Source of the DNA: Amorphochlora amoebiformis
Taxonomy: Eukaryota; Cercozoa; Chlorarachniophyceae
Reading direction: 5' to 3'
Assembly (NCBI GenBank): GCA_054601695.1
Contig: BAAHQB010000002.1
Location: forward strand, 1,116,001-1,180,000
DNA: 64,000 bases
This document shows, in pieces, positions 1 through 40,566 of this stretch. Below the pieces are notes generated by a model. The model was not told where the DNA came from and made no database searches. It saw only the letters and a program-made list of their open reading frames with translations. The position numbers were made by a program, and so were the translations under genes. The stretch's first letter is position 1. Each line of letters opens with the position of its first letter.

Positions 1-82
1 CATTCTCACCTCAAGTCTCTCTCTCGCTGCCCCTACCCCTATCTATACGTGCTTAATTTACATCCATTGCATGTATCTCCAT

Positions 83-136
<54 letters not shown>

Positions 137-157
137 ACTGTAAAATTGTGCATGGAA

Positions 158-197
<40 letters not shown>

Positions 198-242
198 GAA
201 TATATATATTATATATATATAATATATATATATATTATATAT

Positions 243-380
<138 letters not shown>

Positions 381-708
381 TATACTAATATACAAATATA
401 TATATATATATATATATATAACATACATATATATATATATATATAACATATATATATATAACATATATATATATAACATATATATATTTTATATTATATA
501 TTATATATTATTATATTGTACACTTATCGCTTTTAGATGTACAAATATATTTATAAATGTATATATATATATAAACAAACTATATAGATATCCATTTAGA
601 TAATTTGTGTGTGTGTGTATTGTGTTTGGTGAATAATCGATTCCTACCACTCGGTTAGGATTTGGTTTCTGCTCTTTCCTTCCATTTCCTTGGTATATAG
701 TGCCATAC

Positions 709-5083
<4,375 letters not shown>

Positions 5084-5368
5084 TGTGTGGCAGGTCCGAA
5101 TGCCGAAGGGCTCCAAAGGGATCCAAGATGGCTCAAATAGGTTTAGATACACGACCCTTGCTAGATTCGACGTAAAATGTGTCTTCGCGGTTTGTCTCAC
5201 TCTGATACGGAGTGATAGCACGTGACGTCACGGGTCTCAATTAAACCTCCCGAGGGTCTCCAGAGATATTAGAGCGCTTTGACCAGATTTTCTTTTCTCT
5301 AACTTTTCGCGCGAAAGGGGGTCGCCAGCTCAGCCGCTGGAGACCTACGTCACATTCCAAGACGGAAA
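5084..5368. promoter_or_regulatory. Shared upstream region of the USP9X-like and PRA1 genes (285 bp)
   Basis: This is the whole interval between two divergent start codons, so it must hold both promoters. An E-box CACGTG at 5219-5224 overlaps a full CRE palindrome TGACGTCA at 5223-5230. A second palindrome, TTTCGCGCGAAA at 5305-5316, resembles an E2F-type site, and ACGTCA recurs near 5347. The region is free of microsatellites. No convincing TATA box was seen. Use of these motifs is inferred. Confidence 0.55.
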
Positions 5369-6066
5369 ATGGATATGATAAACACTGCGTTGGAAGAACT
5401 CAAAATGGAGGTTAAGTATCACCAAGGCACATAGTCATTCGATTGGTTTTTGTTGTCACACGGAGGTCTGAGACTTGCACGTCACCAGATTAACAAACTC
5501 GGGGCCTCGGAAGCTCGCCCTTGGGGAGAGTTCTTAAAGGATTTCAAGCAGCCTTCAAATCTTGTCGAACGAGTTGACACTAACTTTGAGTAAGAAGAAA
5601 AAATGACCCTTTGCAGCGTGTTCAAGAGGCAACATCCGCTTAGGTACTATAAAGGCAACTATGCCCTCCTGCTTATAGGATTCACTATTTTCGGTCTGTG
5701 CATTCATCCGGAAGCGTTCGTCACCGTAGTAGTTAGTCTGATCGCCATCGCTGTGCTTCTGATGTAAGTCTCACTCTAGATATAGACGTGCATGGATGAT
5801 GATGATGATGATAAATTTCGCTTTGTGTGGGGGTGTGTTATTGGGTGTTGCTCGTCTGATTTCAGCCTCAAAATTGAGACGTCACCAGGTCATATTGTGT
5901 CACCAGAGATGAAGGTGAAAATCCTTACAGTCTTCAGGCATATCTAACTCTCCGAATGGTTTGCCAGCTTGCGGTGTCCCTTCCGGTTGTTTTTGTCATG
6001 CTGCTACGAGCGGGTATTACACCATACCGCTCAACCACGATTCTCGGGCCGATTTTCGCCAACTAA
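5369..6066 (+). CDS. PRA1 family (prenylated Rab acceptor) membrane protein
   Basis: PRA1 proteins sit in Golgi/ER membranes and interact with prenylated Rab GTPases. Five exons keep phase: 5369-5410, 5489-5589, 5644-5763, 5866-5914, 5968-6066, giving 136 residues. The family signature is seen from about residue 24: RPWGEFLKDFKQPSNLVERV, then NYALLLIGF, followed by two closely spaced hydrophobic stretches (about 54-90) and a third near 105-125. The first intron uses the acceptor at 5488. An alternative acceptor nearer the donor would leave an intron of only 24 nt. The product is slightly short for the family, so a further 3' exon is possible. It is head-to-head with the USP9X-like gene and has short, microsatellite-free introns, unlike most genes here. 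Confidence 0.85.
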
Positions 6067-6891
6067 ACCTCGTGTGTTGTCCAACAGGAGTATTTTTCTG
6101 GTCCCTCTACGGTTTGCTTCTTGGGCTCCTGTTCTGTTCTGCTCACATGGGTACTGTGACTTCCTGAGTTTCCATTGTTTCTTATAAGCTCTGACTTATG
6201 TCCCACACAGTTTTCCGCACTCGGACTGCTCACAGCAGAATGAGCAGCGCATGGACGAAAATCACTGGTGGAAACTAGTATCTAGACTCCGACTGTCTAG
6301 AGCTTAGATTCTAGAGTAATGTATAGCTGTGCAACTTAAGTTGAAAATAATTAATATTGTTTGTGCCCTATCATTCAATGATGATTACGTACGCGTTCAT
6401 CTAGGTTATACGAAAACGGCCATTTCAGCAATTATCATGATATCAACTAATATCAAACAATCCCACAGAGTCACAACTAGACAAGTCTGCATAGCCAGCC
6501 CTTCAATAATAATCATTCTCGGTTATAATAATTATGCATAACAACTTGCACGCGGAATTAAATAAAATAAAAAGCTCCGACGGTCGGATGCTGCTCAAAA
6601 ATTTTGTGGATTAACTCGAGCCAGCAACTTGATCTTTCTCAGGCGACGACTAATGGGGCTTGCTCCACATGGACATTACCTGACGGCACGTCATAAGCCC
6701 GTATATTCAATAATGCTATTCGGGTTAAGATCTAGAAATTCTTAAGAATAACAGGGATGAGGAGTGTATTGTATCACATGCGGGTCATGGAACGAGAGGG
6801 AGACAGCCCGGGCGTCAGACAGAACGAGAGACAGCGAGTATCATGTGCATGAATATATATATATTATATATGTACCCACACACACATATAC

Positions 6892-6939
<48 letters not shown>

Positions 6940-7108
6940 GCAAATATATATATTATTATTATATATATATATATATTATATATATATATATGCAAATATA
7001 TATATTATTATTACTATTATTATTTATAAAAATGTATATATATATATATATATATATATTTTTATATACATATATATATATATATTAATATTATATACAC
7101 ATATATAC

Positions 7109-7163
<55 letters not shown>

Positions 7164-7168
7164 ATGTA

Positions 7169-7208
<40 letters not shown>

Positions 7209-7229
7209 TATATATATTTGAATATATAC

Positions 7230-7261
<32 letters not shown>

Positions 7262-7335
7262 GTACATATATATATATATATATTATATTCATTTCTATGT
7301 ACATACAAAAACACATGTATTTGTGGTGTAAGGAG
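6067..7335. other. Convergent intergenic region between the PRA1 and FAM210-like genes
   Basis: This interval lies between the stop codons of two convergent genes. 6067-6850 is ordinary mixed sequence with an AATAAA-rich patch near 6555-6570 that could serve as a polyadenylation signal on the plus strand. 6850-7300 is (TA)n with short TAATAT interruptions. No exon with plausible splice sites was found. Confidence 0.6.
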
Positions 7336-8145
7336 TTACTTGGCCTCGCTGAGGCGCCTTCGCATTTTGAGCAGCTTGTGGACAATAGGAGTGAGGACAA
7401 TAGCAAGACTAATACGCACAGGTCCAAGAAGCTGGAAAAAACAAGGTTGCTCGTGTCACCGTCTCTCTCTAGATCACGCTCACTTTCACATTCCTCGGAA
7501 CAATTTCTCAGGTAGATTCCACTCATCGGGCGGAAAAACAGGCATTACCTTGTAGAGGGTGAACGTTGTGACCCAGTTCGTAGTTTGCGAGGTGAGCTCA
7601 TGCGGTGCGATCCCGAACTTGTCTGGAGATGGACAATTTAAGCCCTACATCCCACCCTTTCTCATTTTGTAAGTACCCATCATTCCCAGGAAGTCGTATT
7701 TCACAACCAGTCCACAGAGGTCAACATCCACTGTACAAGGACAATCAATCTTGAGCGTCACTTACCAAAAAAATACACACTCTGTAGAGGGTATATACCG
7801 TTGGATATTGTGATGTATGTCCCGCCAATCGTCAAAGCGTCAATGGAGAGCAAAGTCCACACCCTAATTTCAAAATATCTTTGTCATATCGTTTCTATTC
7901 CGAGTATATCCAACGATATGAACGTACCCAACCATTCCGTACTCATCCCATAGGTGCTTTATTCCGAGTTTATCCAGCACCTTCAAGGGAAAATTATCCT
8001 CCTTTTTCCCCGATGGCCTGTGCTTCCTCTCGCTGCGCCTATGCTGCGATGAAAACTGCCGATTGACGCTCAAAATCGGCTTCCTCATGAGATTTAGGAT
8101 GAAGAAAGGCTGTCGAGCGATCCGTGATGAGATGATGCGAATCAT
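7336..8145 (-). CDS. FAM210/DUF1279-like mitochondrial inner membrane protein
   Basis: Five exons keep phase: 8145-7928, 7863-7799, 7730-7677, 7622-7549, 7431-7336, giving 168 residues. Residues 1-45 form a typical mitochondrial presequence, rich in Arg and Ser with no acidic residues, with RQFSSQ near residue 29 as a likely cleavage region. The DUF1279 core follows: LWDEYGMVG, a transmembrane stretch [19 protein letters not shown] (about 75-93), [14 protein letters not shown], and a second hydrophobic stretch [20 protein letters not shown] near the C-terminus. The start ATG at 8145 is chosen because it begins the presequence. The family is mitochondrial and its exact role is unsettled. The resemblance is by eye, but residue order and topology match FAM210-type proteins. 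Confidence 0.8.
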
Positions 8146-8379
8146 AGCGGTGCCTTCCGGAAGACCCAACTCGCAGCCGGCGGCGTCCACTTCTCGTAAC
8201 CCCCGAGTCCGAGAACACCCGGGTGCTTCTTATCATTCCCCGGGGATCCCTGCGATTCAGCGTAGAGATTGTAGCATTCGTCTCCAGGAATATCCATTAC
8301 GCCCATGGCCCGTCGACGCGACGCTGAGCCTCGGGGGAGGCGAATATGCGTTATTCCCATAGTCTTGGGCGCATTCATT
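8146..8379. promoter_or_regulatory. Shared upstream region of the FAM210-like gene and the 27-exon gene (234 bp)
   Basis: This GC-rich interval lies between two divergent ATGs. It contains perfect palindromes CACCCGGGTG at 8216-8225 and TCCCCGGGGA at 8237-8246. All three minus frames are partly open here, which I read as base composition rather than coding. No TATA box was seen. Confidence 0.45.
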
Positions 8380-31392
<23,013 letters not shown>

Positions 31393-31889
31393 ACAAGTCT
31401 AGATGTGTGAGCAATGGTTGGACATTTTCGAGACTTAATAATGGTTAAGAACTTGAATTTGAATAATAAGGGTTGAAGATATATATCTCGTGTGCGTTAT
31501 TATATATATATATATATATATAGACTAGATAGATATGCATACACATGATGATGAAGTTCATTTTTGGACTACCAAATTAGGATCGTAATTTTTTTTTTCT
31601 ACTGGAACATCATATATATATATATATATTAGTAGTATAGTATATATATCATATCTAGATATGAAATCTCATACGCATAGCCTGGATTCACTAAGGCTTA
31701 CAATAATCTTATAATTCAATATACATCACACAATTATTATTATTACATATTATCCATACAGATGTAAAATATATACGTAGGTATACACTATGATAATATA
31801 TTTATATAAATATATTTTTATTTATTTACTAGTTATGTATACACACACATATATATATATATACATACACATATAGTCTTATACTAGGC

Positions 31890-31926
<37 letters not shown>

Positions 31927-32099
31927 AGATATATATATATATACATATGTGTATGTGTATGTATATATGTACATCTATACTATCATGTGCATATATGTGT
32001 AATTATTGACACATACATTAGATCTAGCTTAATGTAACGATCAAGTCCTTTGAAGATGGCAGTTTAATTAATTGAAATAACAAATTGTGCGGGTCAAGT
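31393..32099. other. Convergent intergenic region with TA tracts
   Basis: This is the gap between the stop codons of the 27-exon gene and the CW-ARID gene. It holds mixed AT-rich sequence with short (TA)n at about 31500, 31612, 31850 and 31890-31945. No exon was identified. Confidence 0.6.
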
Positions 32100-32747
32100 T
32101 TAAGATTGGCCAGGTTGCGACATTAGACTTGAATGTGTATACCGCATGACACCATGGGAGGAGTGTGGGAGCACTGGACCATTACGCCAACCCGGCGCCG
32201 GAGCTACATACCCTTGGTTGACGAATGGGGATGGAAGCACCTTTGATTGTTGCGACCAACGACTTTGCGCCATCATCTGAGCTTGCTGCCAGAATGAAAG
32301 GGCAAATCTGTTCATATTTTTTCCAGCCCCTGAACGAGAGGCTCTCTTTGGCTTGGAGGGCACCTAAATAGACAAATCTCAGCTTGGGTATGGCTCAAAG
32401 TTTGAGCATGATATATCCATGGTAGGTATTCGATTGATGGGAGATCAGTTAAGGGCATATCGAAATGGCTTGTGTTGAGGTGTCGGGGATGTAGCATCGG
32501 CATATGCCGAATGTGGCTCGTGGTGAGGCGGTTTAGTATACCTTGATAGATGATATCTCTTTCCCATGAAAATAGAATTGCTCGTAGGCGTAGAGGCTCT
32601 GCAAGTAGTACCACTTCAAGCGATAGCTTGCATCAGTTACTTTTCCGTTCTGGCTGTTCTCCAGAGTGCGGAATATCTTTGACCATGTTCCTGAGGCGAA
32701 ACATTAGTACATGAAATTTTAACGAAACGAATATCACATATAAATAT

Positions 32748-32778
<31 letters not shown>

Positions 32779-33024
32779 GATGTATAATTCAGATATATCT
32801 GTATACATCTATGTGTGCATATGATGTAATAGACATATATACTGCTAATATGGATGTATGCATAATATTCTTACGGCTACATCATACATCACACACACAC
32901 AACGATAATATATTTATATTATATATATATATATATGTTTACATATACTATTTTCATTTGTATAAATATTTATGCATGTATACATAAATACATCAACAAT
33001 CATATCATACACAAATATATATAT

Positions 33025-33058
<34 letters not shown>

Positions 33059-33120
33059 AATATATATGTATATATATATACATTATGCATATATAAATAT
33101 ACATATATACACACACACAC

Positions 33121-33169
<49 letters not shown>

Positions 33170-33204
33170 TTATACATATCATATACATACACACCACACA
33201 TGTA

Positions 33205-33245
<41 letters not shown>

Positions 33246-33346
33246 CATGTTTGATACCTTCCATGTAACCTGTGTATATGTATGTATGTATGTATATATA
33301 TAAAACATATATATATATATATATATAATATATATACACACACACT

Positions 33347-33383
<37 letters not shown>

Positions 33384-33506
33384 AATGTACATAGTAATAA
33401 ATGCATATATTATATTTATTACATATTTATATTTGTACTTAGTGATATAAATAAGTATGTCTATACTATCTAATACAAAACTTCATATACTTGCGTCTCT
33501 ATATAT

Positions 33507-33549
<43 letters not shown>

Positions 33550-33558
33550 TTTTTTATG

Positions 33559-33608
<50 letters not shown>

Positions 33609-33972
33609 TATATATACATGTATATATATTATATATATATATATATGTATATATAGGTATATATATATATATATATATATATATTGTGAATATGTATGTA
33701 TATCTGAAGGTATAAAAAACATATATAATATATATATATATATAAATTATATATATATATATATTTATATATATACATATACATATAATATATATATATA
33801 TATATATATGCATATACATATGTGTGTGTAAATATGTACATACATCAATGTAATTATAATACAATATCCAACACATATATATATATATATATATATTTGT
33901 ATATATATGCATATATACATATAGTATTTGTATGTATATTTTTATATATCTATTGTCTTACATACACATAAT

Positions 33973-34016
<44 letters not shown>

Positions 34017-34039
34017 ATATAGCACGCATTCATATATTC

Positions 34040-34071
<32 letters not shown>

Positions 34072-34183
34072 TTTATATATATAAATATATTATACACATA
34101 CGTATTGTATGTAAATATATATGTATATATCTATGCATTAAGTATTCATATATATATGTATATATATATATATATATTGTTTG

Positions 34184-34247
<64 letters not shown>

Positions 34248-34283
34248 AATATATATATATATATATTATATTTATATATATAT

Positions 34284-34362
<79 letters not shown>

Positions 34363-35363
34363 AATTTACAGATATCTATATGCAGATATAGTATATATAT
34401 ACACATACATATAGGTATGTAAAACAATTTCTATCCATGTTTGGTATGTATATGTATATGTGTATACACGTATAGATGTGTGAATAAAACAATTTCTATT
34501 CATATTACTATCCATTATTACGTGGGTAAATAGTACCAGGCTTGCTGACGACTTCCTTGTACCCGCCTAGGTATAAGACCTCACGATACAAGCGATAGAG
34601 GTCCAATTCTATTCCACCCTTGGATGTTGAAACACAATTTTAGCTAACAGGACACGCACTCAACGCAAACATACCAAGAGTGCCCGTCTGCTACTTGGGA
34701 AGCTATTCTTCTTTAGAAACGCGCTGACGTGCTGACAGAAGCTGGACTTCTCCTGCTCGTATGCCTTGTCATGTTCCGACGACGATAGAATCACCTAAAT
34801 TAACCACCATGAGAAAACTAGAAACTTGAATCAGCTAGGAATCACCTCGTTCGAGCGAGGCTGTTCTTCCACCTTCTCGCAGCTGTCAAACTCTGCGTGG
34901 GCATTTCTCGAGCACTCCCACCCAGCTAAAGATTCGAAGGGTAGAGAGTTGCTAACTCGACGCCACTTATGGCAACTGTGGCAGCTGGTATGTTCACAAA
35001 ATCAATACGACTTATGACTAGGTCATGAGAGGTATGAAATACCATATCCATCTGCTCATTCGCCTCTTCCCTTCCACCGCATACACTGTGGTTCGCACCA
35101 TTTGTGGACTCAACCATGATTCCATCGTGCGATGTTTCTGTAATTCAGCGTATCATCAGGTGCACGGGCAATTTTTTTTGATTTGTTGTCACCTTCGTCC
35201 CCATCTTGGTGTCTCCCTCAGTGCCTGCTTTTCGTTTCCGCGTGACGTCGAGCTCATCTGTTATATTGAGTGATCCTCGCGCGCTGCTGTGCTCGCTGAA
35301 CAGCTGGGGGTCGATAAAAGACAGCTGCATCGGATCTTCGGGCGCGAGGCGGGCTTGCGACAT
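32100..35363 (-). CDS. CW-type zinc finger and ARID domain protein
   Basis: Seven exons keep phase: 35363-35193, 35137-35043, 34984-34846, 34794-34675, 34618-34537, 32690-32542, 32363-32100, giving 339 residues. A CW zinc finger spans about 87-125: W87, ligands C90, C93, C113 and C124, and the [12 protein letters not shown] core. CW domains read methylated histone H3K4. An ARID domain spans about 136-250, with [20 protein letters not shown], then WSKIFRTL, then [20 protein letters not shown]. ARIDs bind AT-rich DNA. Intron 5 (34536-32691, 1.85 kb) splits the ARID and is filled with TA repeats. The tail is basic then Gln/Ser/Pro-rich. The start is the first ATG in the exon 1 frame. A nuclear chromatin role is inferred. 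Confidence 0.9.
32730..34470. repeat. (TA)n intron within the ARID gene
   Basis: TA runs with ATAC, GTAT and CACACA variants fill most of the intron between exons 34618-34537 and 32690-32542. No additional exon was found. Confidence 0.85.
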
Positions 35364-35551
35364 GACTTGCACCGGTAGCGGTATTCGGTAATTTCACCTT
35401 GAAACGCCTGTAACCATTATTATGAGTTTCAAGCTCAGATAACCTCTAATGTTTTGTGATTTGACCCGATATATTAAAAGAGTTTTAATTTTCCATCAAT
35501 TTCGCGCACACTCGCTAGGCCGTGACCCACTCCGTGCCTGGGACACTCGAA
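35364..35551. promoter_or_regulatory. Shared upstream region of the CW-ARID and PFP genes (188 bp)
   Basis: This is the shortest of the four head-to-head spacers. It is AT-rich in the middle, with TTCGCGC near 35502 and CGTGAC near 35521 on the PFP side. There are no microsatellites and no clear TATA box. The interval must include both 5' untranslated regions. Confidence 0.5.
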
Positions 35552-36904
35552 ATGCAGCGACTAAGCAAGATTTCTGGCCACCTTTCTGCCGACAGGAAGC
35601 TCTCTTCAACCTTAAAGGTCTCGGGATCGAAGGAACACAAGGTTAGAGAGCATTTACCTATATTTTGCTTGAGAAAATCGACTGATACTTATTTTCCACA
35701 TAGGTTGGAATACTTACAGCCGGTGGACTTGCCCCGTGCCTCTCCTCTGCTGTTGGAGGTTCGCTCATAAATCGACGATGTACATTTAATTAATTTATTC
35801 GTTGTAAATTCAGGACTTATTGAGCGCTACACCGAGATCGACCCCGATATTGAGATCTTCTGTACATATCCGAATCTAAACCTGTCCTCTTGAAGATATT
35901 AAACCTCTCCTAGATGTGAACATTCTAGCACACCTACACACATTTGAGCTTGGAGCATGCGGTTCTGTTAAGGGGGGAAAACGCTCTCATTAGCCCTGCC
36001 ACACTGTACTTCCTGATGCCCTCTCGACGTGTTTAGGCTATCGTTATGGATACCAGGGTCTCCTTATTGGAGACAGCTTCAAGGTGATATCCCCCTCTAA
36101 TTTTCACCATTCATTAGGTGCACCAACCGTACCTAAATACGTGAGGATCCAGCATGAGTTAAAACGATAACGTCAGGTCAACTGGGAGATGCGTCGAAAC
36201 GCACATCTTCTTCAGAACTACGGGGGTAATCTTATCTCGATGCGATAGGTTGTATTCAATGAGAAGTTATCACAATATCAGGCTCTCCCATTGGAAACTC
36301 ACGCGTGAAGCTCAAGAACGTCGAAGACTGCGTTAAGCGCAAGCTTGTGAAGCCTGGACAGTCCCCCGAGGACGTTGCCTGTGAACGGCTCGTCAAGGAC
36401 GGTATAACCATCCTTCACACCATCGGTATACTCGACTCTGACTATCCTAAACTAGAAGAAGCCGCCAAAGGTTAAATCTGATTCGTCCTAAAACAGGTGG
36501 AGACGACACGAATACAACCGCTGCTGGATTAGCTTCACGTCTCGCGAAGCGCGGAATCAAGATCCAGGTGAGTTGCAACGCATAGAACTGAGGTGCATTA
36601 TTCAAAAGTTCGATGTGTGGCTGCGAAGTGGTATATCTCATGCAATGGGTGTGTTAGGTCCTTGGGCTTCCAAAGACAGTTGATAATGATGTGTACCCCG
36701 TAGCACAGTCTCTTGGGGCTGATACGGCCGCTCACCAGGTTTGTTACTGTTTGCTCCTCCTTTACTACATTCTCACATTCACATAAAGGATCTAGATATG
36801 TATGTATAGATAGTAAATTATGTACTTTACCTAAACATATAATAACAATATATGTAAGTATATACATATATATTTGCTAATTGGAGATATTTTGCAAAGT
36901 GAAT

Positions 36905-36948
<44 letters not shown>

Positions 36949-37023
36949 CATTAATATATATATATATACACACACATATTTATATATATATATTATATAT
37001 AACATATATATATATATATATCC

Positions 37024-37096
<73 letters not shown>

Positions 37097-37168
37097 TATA
37101 CATGTAAAAACATATTTATTTATTTACATATATATAAATTTAATTACAAACACATATATGCTGTATAT

Positions 37169-37200
<32 letters not shown>

Positions 37201-37296
37201 ATATATCTATTACATAATATTATATATATATACATACATACATATACATATACATATATAATGACCACACATACATGTTTACATACATACATGTAC

Positions 37297-37354
<58 letters not shown>

Positions 37355-38240
37355 TATATGTAATTATGTATATATATATAAACATATATATATATATATA
37401 TTTACTTTCATATTTATACACACATACATATATATTATATAAATATACAAGCCTCTATATGATACATTACCTCTCTCACACCTTTGACCCTGGTATGCAC
37501 GAACCATACAACAGGGAGCAATGTTCTTTGAGTCGATTGTCAACGAATCCACTGCGAACCCAAGGTGCACTCGATACACCAATTCGACGAGATCGTAGTT
37601 TTCTGACTAACTTTAAATCAACCAGGATGCTCATTGTCCACGAGGTAATGGGCCGTCACTGCGGGTGGCTCACTGTCGCGACTGCAGAAGCGTATCGTAA
37701 GCGTTTAAAGAAGGCTGATATGCTCAATGAAATGGGGGTAAATCTAATATTGAGCATGATGTGTTCTATTTTGATTGAAAATATGCATCTAGGTAACAGC
37801 TATCAAGAGGGATGTTCACGCGATCTACATCCCGGAGATGCCTATTAATCTAACTGGCGAAGCGGCCCGCTTGAAGGCCATCATCGATGAGGTATTAAGC
37901 GTATGTCAATCTGTCGCCCGTTCTTAATATGCGAAAATTAGATTGGAAATGTGAATGTATTCATAAGCGAGGGTGCTGCAAAGGATATCATCATCGCTCA
38001 GAAGGTGTCAAAACGAACTCAAGATTTTCCTACATTCAACTGACTATATGCTGCAGGAGGCAAAAGGAGAGAAACTTCCGCGTGATGCTTTCGGACATGT
38101 TAAACTCGATAAGGTCCCCCAACCTCGGTGGTGTTGCTACATCTAACCTTAAGATGTTCAGGTAAACGCCGGCCAGTGGATCGCCGACCAGCTAAAGAAG
38201 CTCATAGGGGCAGAAAAGGTAAACTTAAAAAGTAGAATAC

Positions 38241-38303
<63 letters not shown>

Positions 38304-38796
38304 TTAAGAAATATGTAGTTTATATATATAATATATATATATATATAGACATATATATATATATATAATATATATTTACATATATGTATATATGTGTATA
38401 TGTGTGTATATATAAACATGCATATTATATGAATGCCAAGTCTCTACATTACATTTGTACCTGATATACTTATCGCACGTGTTTCAGACCTTGGTGCAGA
38501 AGTCCGGTTACCGTGCGCGCTCCTCGCCTGCAAACACCTTTGATCGGTACTACCACATATACTCGGCAAAATATACTTTTATAAAATATTCTACATATCT
38601 AAACGTAGACGTGTTTGTGTATGTATATATTCGATTAAACATATGTATATTTTGTGTTACATATATATGTGTAAGTGTACACATATTTATATATTACATA
38701 AATAGGTGTTACACATGTATAATATGTATGTGTAATATAATATGTATACATACATTTATACATATGTATTACACATACGAGTATAAAATATAGATA

Positions 38797-38848
<52 letters not shown>

Positions 38849-38972
38849 AATGTGTGTATATATATATACATATAAAAGAATAATAATAATAATAATAATA
38901 ATAATGATAATGTGTGTATGTAGGTCCGTATAATATAATATGTACATCCATGCGTAGATTGTGATATACTTC

Positions 38973-39055
<83 letters not shown>

Positions 39056-39509
39056 CATACAAATGTATATATCAGTAATACACATTATGCAATTACATGA
39101 CATACATAGCACCGTCAAGCATGTTTAAAAAATACCGTCACGGTTCTTACAACAAACGAAACATAGAAACTTGATCAAGAGCTGTGTCACCTACGCTGTG
39201 GAGGCTGCGTTCAGAGGAGAGAGTGGCCTGGTAGGTCATGATGACCAGGATTTCAAGCTTAAGGTGGGATATTCAGAAGATAAGAGTATGTATGTGTTAC
39301 TTCTCCCTTTTCCTTCCTATTCTCTCGTCTCTCCTCTATGGATATAAATGTTCTGCAATAATGGATTTACATGTCTAATATAGTCATCGTTTTGGTATTA
39401 GGCCCTTGACTTCAAGCGCGTCAAAGGAGGCAAGCCATTCGACACAGGATCACGCTCATTCCGCCGAATGATGTTTGAGATCGGCCAGCCTGTCGCAAGG
39501 TCATGGTAG
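35552..39509 (+). CDS. PFP: Pyrophosphate-dependent 6-phosphofructokinase
   Basis: It phosphorylates fructose 6-phosphate to the 1,6-bisphosphate using pyrophosphate, reversibly, in glycolysis. Seventeen exons keep phase: 35552-35641, 35704-35758, 35814-35861, 36037-36083, 36177-36225, 36282-36425, 36497-36567, 36658-36738, 37515-37564, 37626-37737, 37793-37891, 37942-38004, 38057-38113, 38162-38218, 38488-38546, 39167-39263, 39402-39509, giving 428 residues. Motifs: GILTAGG (32-38), [17 protein letters not shown] (145-149; the second Asp marks PPi rather than ATP use), PKTVDND (173-179), MGRHCGW (220-226) and IPEMPINL. Length and sequence fit the short bacterial-type PFP, not the long plant or Entamoeba forms. 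Introns 8 and 15 carry TA arrays. A possible extra exon near 36118 was judged intronic. Confidence 0.94.
36840..39080. repeat. (TA)n arrays in PFP introns
   Basis: TA runs fill 36910-37090, 37160-37430, 38235-38420 and 38790-39055. An ATA/AAT trinucleotide run near 38830-38905 interrupts the last. All lie between well-defined PFP exons. Confidence 0.85.
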
Positions 39510-40371
39510 CAGGACGACTTATATGTTATATATTTGACCATTGAGATGGATGTGTGGTTCGCGATGTCGATCACTGCGCCAGATAGAATATACGCAGCAA
39601 CCCTAGTGCAGCATAAGTTAATTATGATCTAGATTATGATCCAAATTCACCTAGCTAATTCGACGATCGTCTAGATCGTCCATGTATGATATCCTAAAAT
39701 ATTATGATAAACTCAGCTCCTCGTACTTGTTCAAGGCACTAGACTTTCCAACTACTTAGACCTCTTTAAATTTCGATAGCTCTAGCTTAATTTTACTAGC
39801 ATTAACTAGATTAATCTATTAAACTCGAAGTCCTGCATGCATACAATGTAGTATATACTAGATATATCTACTAGCATGATCTATAATGAATCATGATCTA
39901 GGGTAGATACTTAGAAATATTATTAATGTCTTTTATTTATAATTAACTGTTAACCCCGGTAATTTTCATCTTTATAATATTAATCTAATTACATACGTGC
40001 GTAATTATCGTCACCTTAGCAGTACCAGTACCTACTAGCTAGACTAGTAGTCTGAGTTCTGCTACATTTTACTGTGACCTCTCTAGATCTGTAGCTAGAC
40101 CTTACAGTGTAGCAGAGTACTCCCTTTTCCGACAATATAGTTACTCCATCAAGCCACTGTCGTCGTACACCACAACCAGAGTAGACTTCCTTGGCAAAGT
40201 ACTAGCAGTACGGCCCAAGAGATTCGTCCAGTCTGGAAGTTCCCAGGCCGAAACACTCCTCGTGATTAGAGGTGGGCGAATAAACGACCTGTGAATATGT
40301 GACAGATATGTACATGAGAATAATTATATATATACGTATAATATATATATATATATATGTATATAATTACA

Positions 40372-40407
<36 letters not shown>

Positions 40408-40420
40408 TATTGTGTTTCAC

Positions 40421-40463
<43 letters not shown>

Positions 40464-40514
40464 GGATAAACCTCAAGTATATTATGAAAACGTTCATGCA
40501 TACGTTTGGATATA

Positions 40515-40566
<52 letters not shown>

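Noticed and set aside
36118-36148. Possible extra PFP exon (VHQPYLNT)
   Set aside because: Adding it breaks the phase and family spacing between GDSFK and [12 protein letters not shown]. It is read as part of one 93-bp intron.
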